Source of the DNA: Siderastrea radians
Lineage: Eukaryota > Cnidaria > Anthozoa > Scleractinia > Rhizangiidae
Assembly (NCBI GenBank): GCA_964017195.1
Contig: OZ024900.1
Coordinates: forward strand, 30,458,641-30,522,640
DNA length: 64,000 nucleotides
Direction: 5' to 3'
A program made the position numbers and the translations under genes. Below the pieces are notes generated by a model. That model did not search any database. It was not told where the DNA came from and was given only the letters and a program-made list of their open reading frames with translations. Shown here in pieces: positions 11,949 to 24,042 of this stretch (positions are counted from its first letter, which is position 1; the number at the start of each line of letters is the position of its first letter).

Positions 11949-12665
11949 ATGCGGTTCGGCCGATTAATCTGCCGTCGCTTCTTCAAATGTTTTCTTCGAA
12001 ACAAACTGCGGTGCGGCATCCTATCCATGATTTTGTTATTCCTCTATATCAAGGTAAACTTGAAACACTACGGTCTTTACACCGGAAATCATCCATTTTT
12101 CCCGCCTCAGCCTTGCAAGTACCTTGACGAGGAACGCAAACAACAGCTTATAAACATGGCTTATACGGTCCATAAGATTCTGGACGACTTTGGTATAGAG
12201 CACTGGCTCATGTACGGATCTGTCTTTGGCGCACTCCGCAGTCAGGGACCATTGTCATGGGATGACGATGTTGATATCGGATTTCGCGGCTCAGGAGTTT
12301 TTGCCTCGATGACTTGGGACGAGTTTATAAAGCCCTTTGAAGCGAAGGGGCTCAAGGTGTGGCACAAACGTTGGATAACAAGCAATGTGATGAAGGTTTA
12401 CAATGACAATCTACCTCATATAAAAGTTGATTTGTTTGCGATGTACAATTATCGCGGGTGGATGAAGCGCGCTGGGTTAGAGACATGGATTTTTGCTTTA
12501 AACTATAACCTTCACGATACCTTTCCTGCACAATTAGTAGAAACTCCTCTTCCACAAGTTCCTTTTGGTGGCATAATGTTGCCAGCTCCTCGAGAAGGAA
12601 TTGAAATTCAGAAGTATCTTTACCCTGACGACTGGTGGATGGAGGTAAAACCCGTGACTTGTTAG
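11949..12665 (+). CDS. LicD/fukutin-like type II membrane protein, intact copy
   Basis: The frame is 238 codons in one exon. A basic N-terminus (residues 1-21) precedes a hydrophobic signal-anchor at about 22-36, so the rest probably faces the Golgi/ER lumen. Residues 86-112 hold YGSVFGALRSQGPLSWDDDVDIG-type sequence. The G-S pair (90-91) and DDD (105-107) form the nucleotidyltransferase-fold metal site shared by bacterial LicD and animal fukutin/FKRP. Those relatives transfer phosphocholine or ribitol-phosphate from CDP donors; the substrate here is unknown. The C-terminal YPDDWW and final C are kept in the second copy. A GAG/GTAAAA site at 12644-12649 could be a splice donor, which would make this a partial exon. 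A conserved CAG at 11847-11849 suggests a 5' UTR intron. The GT8 gene lies 5.5 kb downstream on the same strand and is co-duplicated with it. Confidence 0.82.
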   Translation: MRFGRLICRRFFKCFLRNKLRCGILSMILLFLYIKVNLKHYGLYTGNHPFFPPQPCKYLDEERKQQLINMAYTVHKILDDFGIEHWLMYGSVFGALRSQGPLSWDDDVDIGFRGSGVFASMTWDEFIKPFEAKGLKVWHKRWITSNVMKVYNDNLPHIKVDLFAMYNYRGWMKRAGLETWIFALNYNLHDTFPAQLVETPLPQVPFGGIMLPAPREGIEIQKYLYPDDWWMEVKPVTC

Positions 12666-12844
12666 TCACGCAAAGCTCAAATTGACGCGTTAGTCACGCA
12701 CCACAACTGTGAACCTCCCTCGAAAGTACTTTGGCTCACACCAATTTCTCTAGTTATTTTTTAATTCACCTACTGGATCGGCTACTGGGATGAGACAAAT
12801 TAGGATAAAATAAGAATAACAAGAATAGTTAAATCGAATAAGTG

Positions 12845-12850
12845 AATAAA
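12845..12850 (+). terminator. Possible polyadenylation signal of the LicD-like gene
   Basis: AATAAA about 180 bases after the stop. The same signal is kept at 24903-24908 in the second copy. Confidence 0.5.
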
Positions 12851-14440
12851 ATTTGCTCACTCAACGTAATTTTTGTCTCTAGCAATAGTTGTAATTTTTG
12901 AGCTATTTTGTCTACAAAATAGCCTCATAGTCGGCATGCAGCCTCAAGTTTCTGGGAAGGTTGGTTGGTTGGTTTTTGGGTGGACCATGTTCGGCATTCC
13001 CGATGACTGTCGAATTTTACCGAAAGGCTAGTTGTCGGGGCCGGAACAAAAATGCAGATGAAAACGCAAGGAAATTGCCGTTACTAAAGCGACACGACGA
13101 AAGTGTCCGGATTTCATTTGCTTGACGTTGGATATTTATATATCAAATAGAAATGGCTGCCTTCCTTATGGTAGACTTCTTTAGAAAACGAATCGTCAAC
13201 ACAAACCTGGTTTACACGTGAGCGGAAGCGAGTTCTAGTAAATAATTCGTGGGTTATCTAATATTTATGATGTTCGGTCTAGGAAATATTTGTCAGCTTC
13301 GTTTGTTTTGGTAGATGAGAATTGGAACAAATCCTTTGTACGCATGCGCATAACTTACGTTTGGAGATATAAGGTTTCAACTTTAGAGTGTGAGAAATGA
13401 CGTGACTTCTGTGCAGGGATGTCCCATAGTAAATGATGGTAAATAGATGGCAAATAATTTGAAGGTATTAAAAGGGCAGAATCGTGAATTCCGAACTAAA
13501 ACGAATTATTGTTCGCACCTTTTGGTAGGTTTTAAAATTAATGCCCATGCCACTCGATCTCTACGTCCGTCAAAGGCACAAGGTCGACAAGGAAAAAGAT
13601 TGTATGGGTGGCATAAACCTTGCTCGTACGTGCGACTAGCTAAGCGCAAAGTTAGAGGCGATTTACCAGAGAAATGGGTTTCTGGTTAGGCTGGTGGTGG
13701 TAGCGGGAATGTTTGTACAAAGTTTGAGCGGAAAGATCAGCACGACAATCAAATCAAATCAAAATAATTATCACCTCCAATACGAAGACAAAAACGAAAT
13801 AGCTCCACGCAAGATTCGTTTCAGTTTTATAGACACAAAAATTGGTTATCATTCTTCAGATTACAAAAAACGCATAAATTTACTCATTCCCCGCTTCCTT
13901 TTAAATTTCTCCCTTTGTTACACAACTCTAGCTGCCGCGAAAGCCAATAAAAAGCGTCGAAAACGAACTTATGACAGTCTCATGAAAGTCTCGTGACTCG
14001 TCATTGAACTTTGTCTCATGACATGTTTGTACGTGACAAATCACCACTTGTTTTCGCAAAACAGTAACCTGATCGTGAAACTACCCACATTAAACATTAT
14101 CACATGACTGCCTGGCCGTGCGATAAAATCTCTCCCCCCCCCCAACCCCGGAGCTATGAAAGCAAAATTTGGCCTTGACTTGATCACATGTACTCCACGT
14201 GATAAAATTCACGTTGTTTTCCACACAGGCGAACCACTCCATTATTCTCGAATTCGCTCATTTAAAATTCCAAAGATTCCTTCGCCCATTACCACCTCTC
14301 TACATAACAAAACATCCCCTAATATTATTTTCACCCAATTTTGCATCTTACTTTCACATCAAAACGCTAATCAAAACAAAATTTATTCGCTGAACACAAC
14401 CACTGATTTTTGTGTGGCTTCAGCGAAGCTGAGACCACTA

Positions 14441-14980
14441 CCGTGTGGCACCAATACTTTTGCGGGAGTTTAATTTTGCGAATGGCGACTTTTTTTGTGT
14501 GTTTTGCGGGACTAATATTTGCGATTGGGGAAACTGTTTGTTCTTCCCTGGAATTAATTTTTGCGATTTTCCGGAAGCCGCCTTCTATTTGGAATTATAA
14601 CATTCTTGTTTTTGAGTATAAACAATCGAATGCAGGTGAACAACATGCAGATGTATAACACGTTAAGGCGGGGGTATAAATCAGTTAATCAATGGAGTAC
14701 CTTCAGACGATCCTTTCTTTAAAGCTTTTAACAGCTTAATACTTGTAAGGTCCCGACTGCAATTTCATCGTTTTATTCCTGAATGTTTTGCTTCTAATTT
14801 CGTTTTATTTTTGAAAGAAGGAGACGGTGTAAGTGAATGGGCACCAATATAATATTACATCACATGTAAAAGGCGATGTTTGTATACAAATTTCGACAGT
14901 GGAGTAAATTTTTGCGGATTGTGAAAAAACCGCGAAAATCCCCAAAAATTTGAATCCGGAAAAAAACTAGTGCCACACGG
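14441..14980. mobile_element. TA-flanked MITE, CCGTGTGG family, copy 2
   Basis: CCGTGTGGCACC and GTGCCACACGG ends are flanked by TA at 14439-14440 and 14981-14982. The subterminal TTTTTGCG motifs match the 6424 copy, but the interior is longer and diverged, with no transposase. Confidence 0.85.
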
Positions 14981-15607
14981 TATGTCAGCACGTGCGACGT
15001 TTCTGGCTTTTTTGACAGTTTGCTACGTGACTAGTCACGCAAGACTTGCACAAGTCACACAATGGCATGATCTTTTCTAACAAGGCATGCTTATTACTCG
15101 ATTTTAGCCGTGTGTTCCAAAATGTAAGTCCGTGTGAAATGATGTGGAAAATAAAACAGTGCTTATTTATATATTTGTCTGGATACGGGAGTTGCACGCA
15201 TGATGTCACGCAAGAAGAAGACGTACGTGACTTTCACAATCGGCTATTCTCTTCTGGTTCAAACATCACAGAATTAATTTTTGTGACAAGTTACGCTTCC
15301 TACTAGATCCAAAATATTTGTCCACGGAAAAATCATCTTTATAACAGAAAGCCACAAAATTAAATTTCAGTCCATTGAGCTTCCGAGAAACATCTGAGAA
15401 TGAGCTTCAGAAAGGACTGTTTGGTATTATTTTGTTTGTCCCATATTCACACCGTTGTCAGATATTTTACAGACTTTATCTCACATTCTTCTTTTTTTGT
15501 TGTAATTTGAAGCCACATTTGTACGCATTAGCGTACCATCTATTGATGAATGACGTATACGAATTCAAACCACTAATGTAATGTGCTTTACCCTCATGAA
15601 ATAAAGT

Positions 15608-15639
15608 TGTTATTATTATTATTATTATTATTGTTATTA

Positions 15640-15682
<43 letters not shown>
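15608..15682. repeat. (TTA)n microsatellite
   Basis: About 25 TTA units with two GTT interruptions. The poly-N minus-strand frame across it is an artefact. Confidence 0.97.
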
Positions 15683-15683
<1 letters not shown>

Positions 15684-15737
15684 ATAACATATAAAACTCA
15701 AACATTGATCATTCATCACCCTCAACTCTGTAAAAAG

Positions 15738-15757
15738 TCCTGGGAACGAGGTTGCAC
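15738..15757. repeat. Half copy of the CAACCTCGTT micro-MITE
   Basis: CTGGGAACGAGGTTGC matches the right arm of the 57458-57531 element. The other arm is missing. Confidence 0.5.
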
Positions 15758-15926
15758 AATATCGGACACAGCTCCACTTATAAGGTAAGCTCTGTCTAAA
15801 AACCAATACTTTTCGAATTCTCGACGCTCCTCAAATAAACAACACCAAATAGTGTACCTTGCTACACGCACGTTCATTCAACAACCATTTCCGTACCTCT
15901 CATTGACAGCTACAAAATAGCTGACG

Positions 15927-16120
15927 CACGCTATGCGTGCCTATGTTTTTTATAAGTCTTAAAAGTCTATCATTCCACCAAAAGGTTTTTGTGATTTCTA
16001 TGGGTTTCTGTGATTTTCGTTGGCACGCTATGCGTGCCTATGTTTTTTATAAGTCTTAAAAGTCTATCATTTCACCAAAAGGTTTCTGTGATTTCTATGG
16101 ATTTGGCACAAAGCTGATCT
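15927..16120 (+). repeat. 97-bp direct tandem duplication
   Basis: The segment beginning CACGCTATGCGTGCC at 15927 is repeated at 16024 with few changes. Copy 2 of the module has a single version near 25340, so the duplication is specific to copy 1. Confidence 0.85.
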
Positions 16121-16470
16121 AAAGGAATGCAGCCTCTAAGGACGAGAATAGGCTCTCTGTAGGCTTTGTGCATCATGCTGGTATTTCTTCGAGCATTATC
16201 ATTATACTAATGGAAACCCATTAAGAATAACGCTACAATCCTTGACAAAACTGTTGAGACACTTTGGAATGAGTGTGAAGTTGGACCTTAGAAATCACTT
16301 AGAAATTAGAAATCCCTCTTCCCCATATCAGTTTGCTTTGCCACCAAAGAAGCCTGATGAATCGTCAGTCCTTCCAAACAACAGGGAGTGAGAGGATGGG
16401 GGAGGGAATGCACTTCTGCGATCTTCTGTGCAGTTCCATGCAGGGAAATGGAGAAATACGCGCCCTAACT

Positions 16471-16894
16471 CCCGGGAGGTACTCAATAAAGTTTTATGCG
16501 AGGATGCTCCCCCCCCCCGGAGGCTCAAACCCTTACCCTTTAATATACTAATTTTTACCAAAACAGCACCCCTTTCATATATCTAGAGCAAAATTGCACC
16601 CCTTTCTTATACCTCAAGTATAAGCCAAAACAATAAAATTTCCTATGATCGCCACATTTTTCCCGGACTTTCAGTCCTTTTGGCCCAGTTGCTCAAAGGC
16701 TTCAAGCTTTTACGTGTTTTCCGTTGTCATTTCTGCCAAAATTTGGCGCCCTTTCATACACTTAGCTTAAGCCACCTTGTCTTTGACTTTGCAGCGGATT
16801 TTGTGACCCTTTCATATACTAATATGACGATTTTCCCTACCCTTTTTCATACTGCGAGCTTAAAAAAGGCACCTCCCCCCCCCCTTCCCGGGCA
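16471..16894. mobile_element. 424-bp TIR element with an empty site in the paralogous copy
   Basis: CCCGGGAGG at the left and CCTTCCCGGG at the right are inverted ends. CTAACT flanks both sides (16465-16470 and 16895-16900). Copy 2 has the uninterrupted site CGCGCTAACTGCG near 25733-25745, so this is a post-duplication insertion. Confidence 0.82.
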
Positions 16895-18153
16895 CTAACT
16901 AAACTGGTTCTGTCTAAGATTGTAGCATTTTACTGTCGTTTTGTCTGATACTTGATAATGAATTGTCTTACGTAAGTTACCACTTAAATCTTAACTGCTA
17001 GAGCAAACTAGAAAAGCCTCAGTTCTCTTGACTAGTCTGAACTAGAGAAGACTGCACCGGGGACCCTACGATAACAGCGTTCTTAGACTTGTCTTATTGA
17101 TTTAATGAAAATAGTGAATGATTTATGGTGACTTGCGAGCGTTTCATACGTTGTAAAACTGAGTAAACTCCCTCAATACTGACCGTTGCCGGAAGCCTCT
17201 CTCTCCGAATCAGTTTGTCTTCTTATAAATTTTAGCTTTCCTTTCGTACCTTCGTTGCCTCTGTTATTGATAACAGCAGTTACTTTGCAGGATATAGACA
17301 ATAATAATAAGCTGCAATCGTTAGAAGTCACTTATCACTAAAGCCAACAATACCTTCTTACTTTTATTCGGTGCAAGAGAAGTAAATACACTTAAAACCC
17401 AAAGCGGCTTTCGAACGCGTTTAGTTTTTGAAGTAGTTCATTTTGAGGGATACTTTTGGAATTACTTCGTTGCGATTTCTGGAGCTTGAAATAATCTTAA
17501 ATAGGATGGAAAATAAAGTAGACTTCCTAAACTTCTTATTACTGAAAAAAGGAGTACATTATAGCATGTTTTTACCAATAAAACAGAAATCGTTTGCCAA
17601 CATGCTTGCTGGGGGTTTGCGACAATTAAAAAAAATTAATCTTTTTGTCTGAATTACTTTGAAGGTAATGCCAAATTTTCGGGAATTATAAATTTGGGAC
17701 CACCAAAAATTGTGGATGAATTTACTTTAGGACCAAATTTTACCAAAACAAAACGTGTCCGATTTTTTTCTGAAACTGCGGGCCGTCATGAAACCACATA
17801 TAGACTGTTCTTTGTGGAACCGCTTTAGCTTCGGTATTAAATGCAACGTGCTTGTTAAAAGTACAAATTTTCGCAGGAAGAACCGAGAATTGTAAGAGTT
17901 GAAAATTTATTCGAGAAAAGCCGGCAAAACGAAATGCGGGACCCTTAAAGGGGTACCTTACCGAAATGCCCATCATCATTTCAATCACCCCCCCCCCCCT
18001 CCACCCCTCCACCCAAGAAGGCAAGGAACATTCCTAACTTATGTTGCTAATCTAAAATGCCAGTTAATTTCACCGCACTGAAAAAGATATACTGTCCATT
18101 GTTTCATTTTTAGAAATCTGCTGGAGAGACACTTGGCTCATTAACTGCTCAAA

Positions 18154-19329
18154 ATGGAGAAATTTGGACAAACGAAAGAGAAGGGAACACGCCGAACAAT
18201 TTTCTTGGTGTCATTCATTCCGACTTTTATTGTCGTGGTTGTCCTTGTTTTTTGGAGGCCCCTCCTGCTCACAGTTTTCTTCAGATACGCGAAGCTGATT
18301 ATTTCAGAAGTTATAAATGATAAACAGAGGATTTTAGACAATCAACTACAGTTTGCTGCCAAGGAATGGAGATTGTATGAGATAGAGAGTCGTTTTGGTC
18401 AAGATTGGTGCAAAGAGAATGTCAAGTCACGAAGCGATGTAACATGGCTTACCGTTGTAGTTAACGATAAATTTGTCGTTCCTGCTCTAGTACTGGGACA
18501 CTCACTTCGCACATTTTCTTGTCAGAAAAACATGATTGTGTTTATTTCAGAAGAGGTTAGTACGGGTGCAGTGAAAGCTCTTCAAAATGTCGGCTGGAAA
18601 ACTCGTTTAGTCGAAGAAATGGATTGTAACTGGCTGGATGCCAAAATAGGCGGGGATCGAAACAGTGGTTTGTTTGGGAGGCCACTTGGCCACAGAATAA
18701 GAGGAACACACACACGCTTCCATGCATGGAACTACACAGAATTTTCCAAAATCATTTATCTTGATGCTGATTTAATGCTGATGACCAACATCGATGAACT
18801 TTTTAATCTTCCAGACGACTTTGCTGCTACACCTTGTGCCAGGCCAGGTGTAATTGATCTATGCTTTAATGCAGGACTAATGGTATTTACACCAGATGCC
18901 AAATACTACCAGGAAATCATGAAACTTTGGTGGGAAACTACAGAGAAAGACACCTGCCCTCATGATCAAGATTTGCTGACCATGTATTTCGTAGATGCAG
19001 GTAACTGGAAAGCATTGCCTTATGCATACAATGTCAGACGACACGTCTTTAGACCCATGAAGGCATTCCATTTCGCCTACGGCTCCCGACCACCCAAGCC
19101 ATGGTCTGCGGAGTGTAGACCAAGCAGAAGAGAAGCCAGAGTTTTCAACGGACCAATCTTAACTCTTGATGATGTGGTGTTAGTTTTCTGGAAGAATTTT
19201 TACGATCTGCTGACGAAGTACAAATTAGAGGCTTGGTGGAGATCAACAAAGGTCTTCAGGCCAGCGCAGGAGTTTGGAAATGTGGCTTACTCTGACTGCT
19301 GGAAGCAAATACCAGGAGTGAAGAACTAA
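18154..19329 (+). CDS. GT8-family glycosyltransferase, type II membrane protein, intact copy
   Basis: 391 codons in one exon. A short basic N-terminus is followed by a long hydrophobic anchor at about 16-43, then a stem and a GT-A fold. Visible GT8 features are WLTVVVNDKFV at the start of the fold (98-108), the DAD metal-binding motif at 204-206 in IIYLDADLML, FNAG at 238-241, HDQD at 270-273, and H306 with KPW at 315-317 as in glycogenin-type enzymes. It resembles the plant glucuronosyltransferase PGSIP/GUX branch more than true glycogenin, but donor and acceptor cannot be inferred. The anchor suggests a Golgi lumenal enzyme acting on protein- or lipid-linked glycan. A TTTTTAG acceptor at 18107-18113, conserved in copy 2, suggests a 5' UTR intron. 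Confidence 0.87.
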   Translation: MEKFGQTKEKGTRRTIFLVSFIPTFIVVVVLVFWRPLLLTVFFRYAKLIISEVINDKQRILDNQLQFAAKEWRLYEIESRFGQDWCKENVKSRSDVTWLTVVVNDKFVVPALVLGHSLRTFSCQKNMIVFISEEVSTGAVKALQNVGWKTRLVEEMDCNWLDAKIGGDRNSGLFGRPLGHRIRGTHTRFHAWNYTEFSKIIYLDADLMLMTNIDELFNLPDDFAATPCARPGVIDLCFNAGLMVFTPDAKYYQEIMKLWWETTEKDTCPHDQDLLTMYFVDAGNWKALPYAYNVRRHVFRPMKAFHFAYGSRPPKPWSAECRPSRREARVFNGPILTLDDVVLVFWKNFYDLLTKYKLEAWWRSTKVFRPAQEFGNVAYSDCWKQIPGVKN

Positions 19330-19499
19330 GCTCCGGTTCATGTGAATGTAATTATAGATCTGTAGTACTTTTACCAAACTTTTTATGAGTCAAATATTGT
19401 TGCTGGTGCATCTGACTCAGTTAACTTCTCTAGCTTGCAATGATAAGTGATATAAATACTACCGCTTGATGCAATTATAGTCCATCAACCCACGCTACT

Positions 19500-19985
19500 G
19501 TGCTTTTGTTTTTATAATGAGGAAAGAAAGTAAGAAGACTTTAAAAGCAGACAAACAAAAAAACAAAAAAAAACAGGAATAAACCTTAGAGAAAAGAAAA
19601 TTAACATACTCTCCATATAAGAGAATGACTTCAGTAGAAAAAAAAATTTGTTTTGTTTTGTTTTTATAAAGAGAAGAGGACCCAAAAAGACTTTTAAACA
19701 AACAAACAACAAAAAAACAACAATTAAAACAACAGAACAAAACAGAGAGTTCAAACAAAAGAAAACGAAAACCCGCCAAAAAAAACACAAATAAACAGAA
19801 ACAAACACAAACAGAAAATAACAAAAACAATACAACAAACAAAGAAACAAACAACAAAAACAACCATTCAGAAACAAATAAACAAGCGAATAAGAAACAG
19901 AAAGCCGAATGAACGAACGAAACAAACAAATGGCGACTGGATGAACGAACGAAAGAATGACTCAACAAACGAAAGGTCCAACAGG
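19500..19985. repeat. A-rich AAAC/AAAC-like low-complexity tract
   Basis: Irregular AAACAAAC and GAACGAAC repeats. The 157- and 137-codon minus-strand frames rich in F, L, C and V are translations of the T-rich complement and are not genes. Confidence 0.85.
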
Positions 19986-20013
19986 AAACCGTACAAATGA
20001 AGAGACCAACATA

Positions 20014-21925
20014 AAGGGTCTATTATACTCTGGCGGTTTGGCGGTTTAAGCCAGTTTCGAGTGTCGGTTCGCGGTTACATTCGTAATAATGTGGCGGTTT
20101 ACGGTTAAGAAATTATCGCGCGGTTGCGGAAAAGTATAACTTCATCATGCGGTTTTCGGTCTTTGTGTGTTTCGTGGCGGTTCTTCAAACCATATGTGCG
20201 GTCGCTTTATTTTCCTTGAAGCTTCTCCCTAGACAAAAGAGTGCCTTTTAGGGGGTAGAGTAAGGCAGGAGTTTTTCTGCTTTCTCCCCCTGCAGGTCCC
20301 TGCAGGGAGGTAATTTGATAATAGGCCAGGCTAAAGCCAAAGAAAGCACATGGAAAGATGGTGGCTGTCCTGGTGCTTGTGGATCTTGAGTCAGATATTG
20401 TTAAAAAGGTTGACGGGCCTGCGCGACTTCCGCGGGCGTGTTTTATCTTTAAAATGGCTTTAAAATCGATCCTCTCTTTAGTGTCTAAAAGCCGGTTACA
20501 GGCCTGCGCGACTCCTGCGAGCGTGTTTTAACCTTTCTAGAGTTCTCTCACGAGCATTTCTTTAAGGGAACGCCCTATTTTGTACGATATTAGGGGCGGT
20601 TCCTTGAAAATGTTGTTAAGCAAGGGTTGCTGTGTTATGAAATGCCAGCTGTCCATGAGATTGGTTTTAAGTTAGGCACTTCTGGGTGATATTGCGTTGC
20701 AAAGGGCAAGAGTTTCTTTTTTTGTTTTTGTTTTTGTTTTCGTCTGAGGGCTTGATTCCTGTCTTCAAAAGTAACTTCTGAGAGGGTTGTTTGAATAAAG
20801 ATTTCTGGGTATCCTCTCTCAAGAAGACGTGTTTTGAAGTTTGTTTTAGAAGAGTTAGTTCTGAGTAGTCTTAGAGCCTCTTCTTTGATGAAGCCTCTTT
20901 TTACTCCTGATGGACGGCAGATTGATAAATTAGGAGTGTATTGAAAATGTTTCAGAGGCCTTAAAGTGGGTGCGTACATCTAGCACTGACTCAGTTTTAA
21001 ATCTTTCGCCTTTGTAAACAGTAGTGTCCAAGAAGTTTGTTTGTGTTTTGGATACTTCAGCCGTAAACTTGATAGTTTGATGGTGTTTGTTTGTTAGCTT
21101 GTTAAATGAACTGTGTGATCTCTTCTCTCGTTGTGTTCCAGAGGGGGAAGATGTCGTCAGTGAATCGTTTCCAGATGAGCGGCTTTAAAGCCCTTTAATT
21201 TAAGATCTCTGTTTCTACCTTAAGCATGAAAATATTAGCGAAAGCAACTACCATTTTGGTGCCCATGGCAGTTCCATGTATTTGTAGGTAGTTTTTGCCA
21301 TTAAATTGGAAGGAGTTCTCCGCTAAGATAAGACGTCTGAGCGCTCTTTGCAGTAGTCGCGTAGGGATAGAAGGTTCGTTTCTGTGGAATGCTTTGTGTG
21401 CTAGGCTTCGAAACCGCGGCCACCATGAGGTTACAAATAACTCCCCTGGCGCATATTACAAGACCATTAAGCTGTGCTGGAAACAATTCCACGTTAAAGG
21501 TAACCTAAAGTTCACTCGCTTGTGTTGTCACTATAAATTTATCTCAGAAAGACCACACGAGCAACCCCAACCCCCTAAATTTGAATTGTTATGTTTCGTT
21601 CCAAACACCGTGCATTCTTTGGTTCGGTGAACTGCCCAATGGATGTCAAAACTATTGACACTATTTGATCAGAGATTTATATTGAAAGGAATTAGAAAAA
21701 AAGATGCTCTACGCTTAAGATCTCGTGATCACTGTGAGCACAAGTACGATTACTATGCGAACATACGGTAAAAATGTGTAAACTACTGTTAATAGATCGT
21801 TATTGCGATTCTCTTTCTGCCATAAAGGCGGTTTCGGTCTTTAGGAGAAAACAAAAGCGGTTTGCGGTCTAGGAAGGATAAAATAAGGCGGATTGCGGAA
21901 TGTGCGACCCCCTATAATAGACCCT
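20014..21925. mobile_element. 1.9 kb TIR element enclosing a Penelope-like fragment
   Basis: AAGGGTCTATTATA at the left and TATAATAGACCCT at the right are inverted ends. CAACATA is repeated directly on both sides (20007-20013 and 21926-21932). GCGGTTT-type words are subterminal at both ends. The size of the duplication suggests a hAT-like (8-bp, one change) insertion, which is inference. The core is an RT remnant, so the element probably captured or was invaded by a retroelement. Confidence 0.78.
20640..21400 (-). pseudogene. Penelope-like element reverse transcriptase fragment
   Basis: On the minus strand the translated pieces include IHGTAMGTKMVVAFANIFM, then FTDDIF (the catalytic DD box), TNFLDTTVYK, and further on FATQYHPEVPNLK. 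All are characteristic of the PLE RT thumb and fingers. In-frame stops and at least one frame change break the reading. No GIY-YIG endonuclease is visible. The fragment is dead. Confidence 0.75.
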
Positions 21926-21932
21926 CAACATA

Positions 21933-23320
21933 CGGAAGGCCGAAGGAAAGCGCAGCGGCCAAAATGGATGAATGATCGGACGCCTTTTAGTGGGAAAGTC
22001 TCCTTACAGTGTGGTCACGCTATCTTATATATTAAAACACTGGCGAACAACTGCTTAATGTGATAAATTCTCTTTAGGTCCACTGCATCACCAGAGCAAC
22101 CAAACTCTGAATGTAAACTGTCTAAGTAATAATTATATGTAATTTAACTTTAAAACAGCAGCACTGAGTGCGATAGTAGCCAATGAAAAATCATACTGTC
22201 TCCTGAACGGCAATGCACATTTCACGGTATCCATATCTCGCTACGAGAAAGGCAAATCAACTTGCTTTGAATTTTGTTTTAAGGCCTCTTTTCAGGGGTC
22301 CAGAAAAGTAGTTAATCGAATACTTTTCATATGGAATGCTAATAGCAACTATTTACCCCGCCGTCAGGACGGGGTCTAGTAATACCCATTTTTTTTCCGT
22401 CGTTTTTTTTTTGGTGGTCACTTGCCCCAGACCTCCGGTTTTCGCTCGGCCAAAGAAATACTCGCCGTATCTTGAGTGACCGTCACATATTTTACACCCC
22501 CCGGGTGGGGAGAACAACGGCGGGGTCTAATGCCCCTGGGGCTTTTCTTGTTTTGTTTTGAAGCGAAATTTAAAAGGATGACTAATTTCCCAACTTAGAA
22601 TTGCTAATACTTTAACGTTGACCACGATAACAAGAGTGGACGTATGACTTGCAGTCTTTCCTAGTTTCTGTTAGCCAACGACAGAAGGTTAATAAAAGGT
22701 GAGTGAATTTAATAACATAAAACCGTCCAAATCCGCTTTTTTTCTGCTATCGTCACATGACTTTTTATTTATTTTATATATTGTTAATATTTTTTGGCAT
22801 AAACATATTCGCTTTTGCACAACCAGAGTAGTTCCTAGTCTCCTACGCAGCCGTTTTTAGTGGGGAGCGTTGCGTGACGCCACTAAAAACGGCTGCGTAG
22901 GAGACTAAGTAGTTCCTTGCTAGACTTCAGAGATTCAAAAAACAGAAAAGTATCTATGAGCGAAGAAGACCATCTTTTGAGACAAAAATACGCGGGCGGT
23001 TCCACCGATGAAGTCCTCTTTCGCACGATAATTGATCAGCAATTTTTTTCGTTCATTCATTACCGACTACAAGTCAAGCATCTTATGACAACATCTCACC
23101 GATCAGAGTTTAACCGTTGAAGCGCAGCCACGAGAATTTTCCTGATACACCAGTTAAGAACGCCTCAATTTTGTTTAAAAATTTGAAGTGATTTAGATAA
23201 ATCCAAACGCTAAGTGAGGTGATTACAAAATAGTAGTTCCATTTTATCTAAATAAAAATACAGAGAAACGGCGCTGTAATTCAGTAACCTTTCTAATCAT
23301 TTCAAAATCATCTTAGTTGA
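21933..23320. other. Spacer between the two module copies
   Basis: Apart from the 72-bp micro-MITE at 22836-22907, I see only short unrecognised frames and a GGGG/CCCC-rich stretch near 22350-22545. No gene supported. Confidence 0.4.
22836..22907. mobile_element. 72-bp palindromic micro-MITE with 9-bp target duplication
   Basis: Two perfect inverted arms of about 28 bases (TAGTCTCCTACGCAGCCG...) enclose a 16-base loop. AGTAGTTCC is duplicated directly on both sides (22827-22835 and 22908-22916). The 9-bp duplication suggests mobilisation by a Mutator-like transposase. Confidence 0.92.
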
Positions 23321-24042
23321 ATTTCTCAACACTAAAGTAACAGAAACTCGCTTTAAAGTGATTAGAGAACTTTCAACGACTAGCAGTATTTTATCAATGA
23401 AAACCGGCTCAATCGGACATATTACGGTGTCTAAAAAAATTGAACTTGTTTCCTCTTTCCTGAAAATATAACATTACACAGATGAGCATTCAATCGTTGA
23501 AACAAAACCAGACTGAACTCGCGTAACTTTCGCCGCTACCGGACTGGGGATAACGGTCATTTGTCAAGTCTTCAACTAAAAAATAATTTCCACTTTAGTG
23601 AAAAAAAGAGAGGAGCTGTCATAGGCTTTTACGTTTCTCTGCTCTCAAACTGTTGAAAAAGACTAATAAAATATGCTATCTGCGCGCCGGTCATACAATT
23701 TAGCTACATTCAGAGAGACAGAGTGATTGCCTCTACAAAGGTGAATACTGCGAAATACCTGCGCGTCGTGGATTATCCGCGCGTCGCGTTTCCGCGTGGC
23801 GGGAGTCATTCAGGTGTGCACCCAACGGGTTCTCCTTGCTCGACTACCCCTGAACGAAGAGCTTTATTTTTTACTTTTTTTTTTGTTTGCAGTCTATGCA
23901 ACTGACGGACTTAATGTTATTTTTCCAACAGCTCTCTACTGCATTACGGGTGTATTTCGTCAGACCCCCATCACTTCCTTGTTACATTGAGCAGCTGCCC
24001 AATTCTTGAAACGTCTAAGTCCTCTGAAATTAAAACAACACC

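Larger units (their letters stand above)
12905..15920. other. 3 kb block present only in module copy 1
   Basis: Sequence either side aligns directly to about 24940 and 25330 in copy 2, apart from copy 2's own insertion, so this block is an insertion in copy 1 or a deletion in copy 2. GAGCTATTTTGT at the left and ACAAAATAGCTG at the right are inverted, consistent with a composite mobile element. It contains the CCGTGTGG MITE and a TTA microsatellite. I recognise no gene in it. Confidence 0.55.

Noticed and set aside
12352..12669. 105-codon minus-strand frame and its counterpart at 24445-24771
   Set aside because: Antisense shadows of the two LicD-like copies.
19495..19968. 157- and 137-codon hydrophobic minus-strand frames
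   Set aside because: Translation of a T-rich low-complexity strand; composition is explained by the AAAC repeat.
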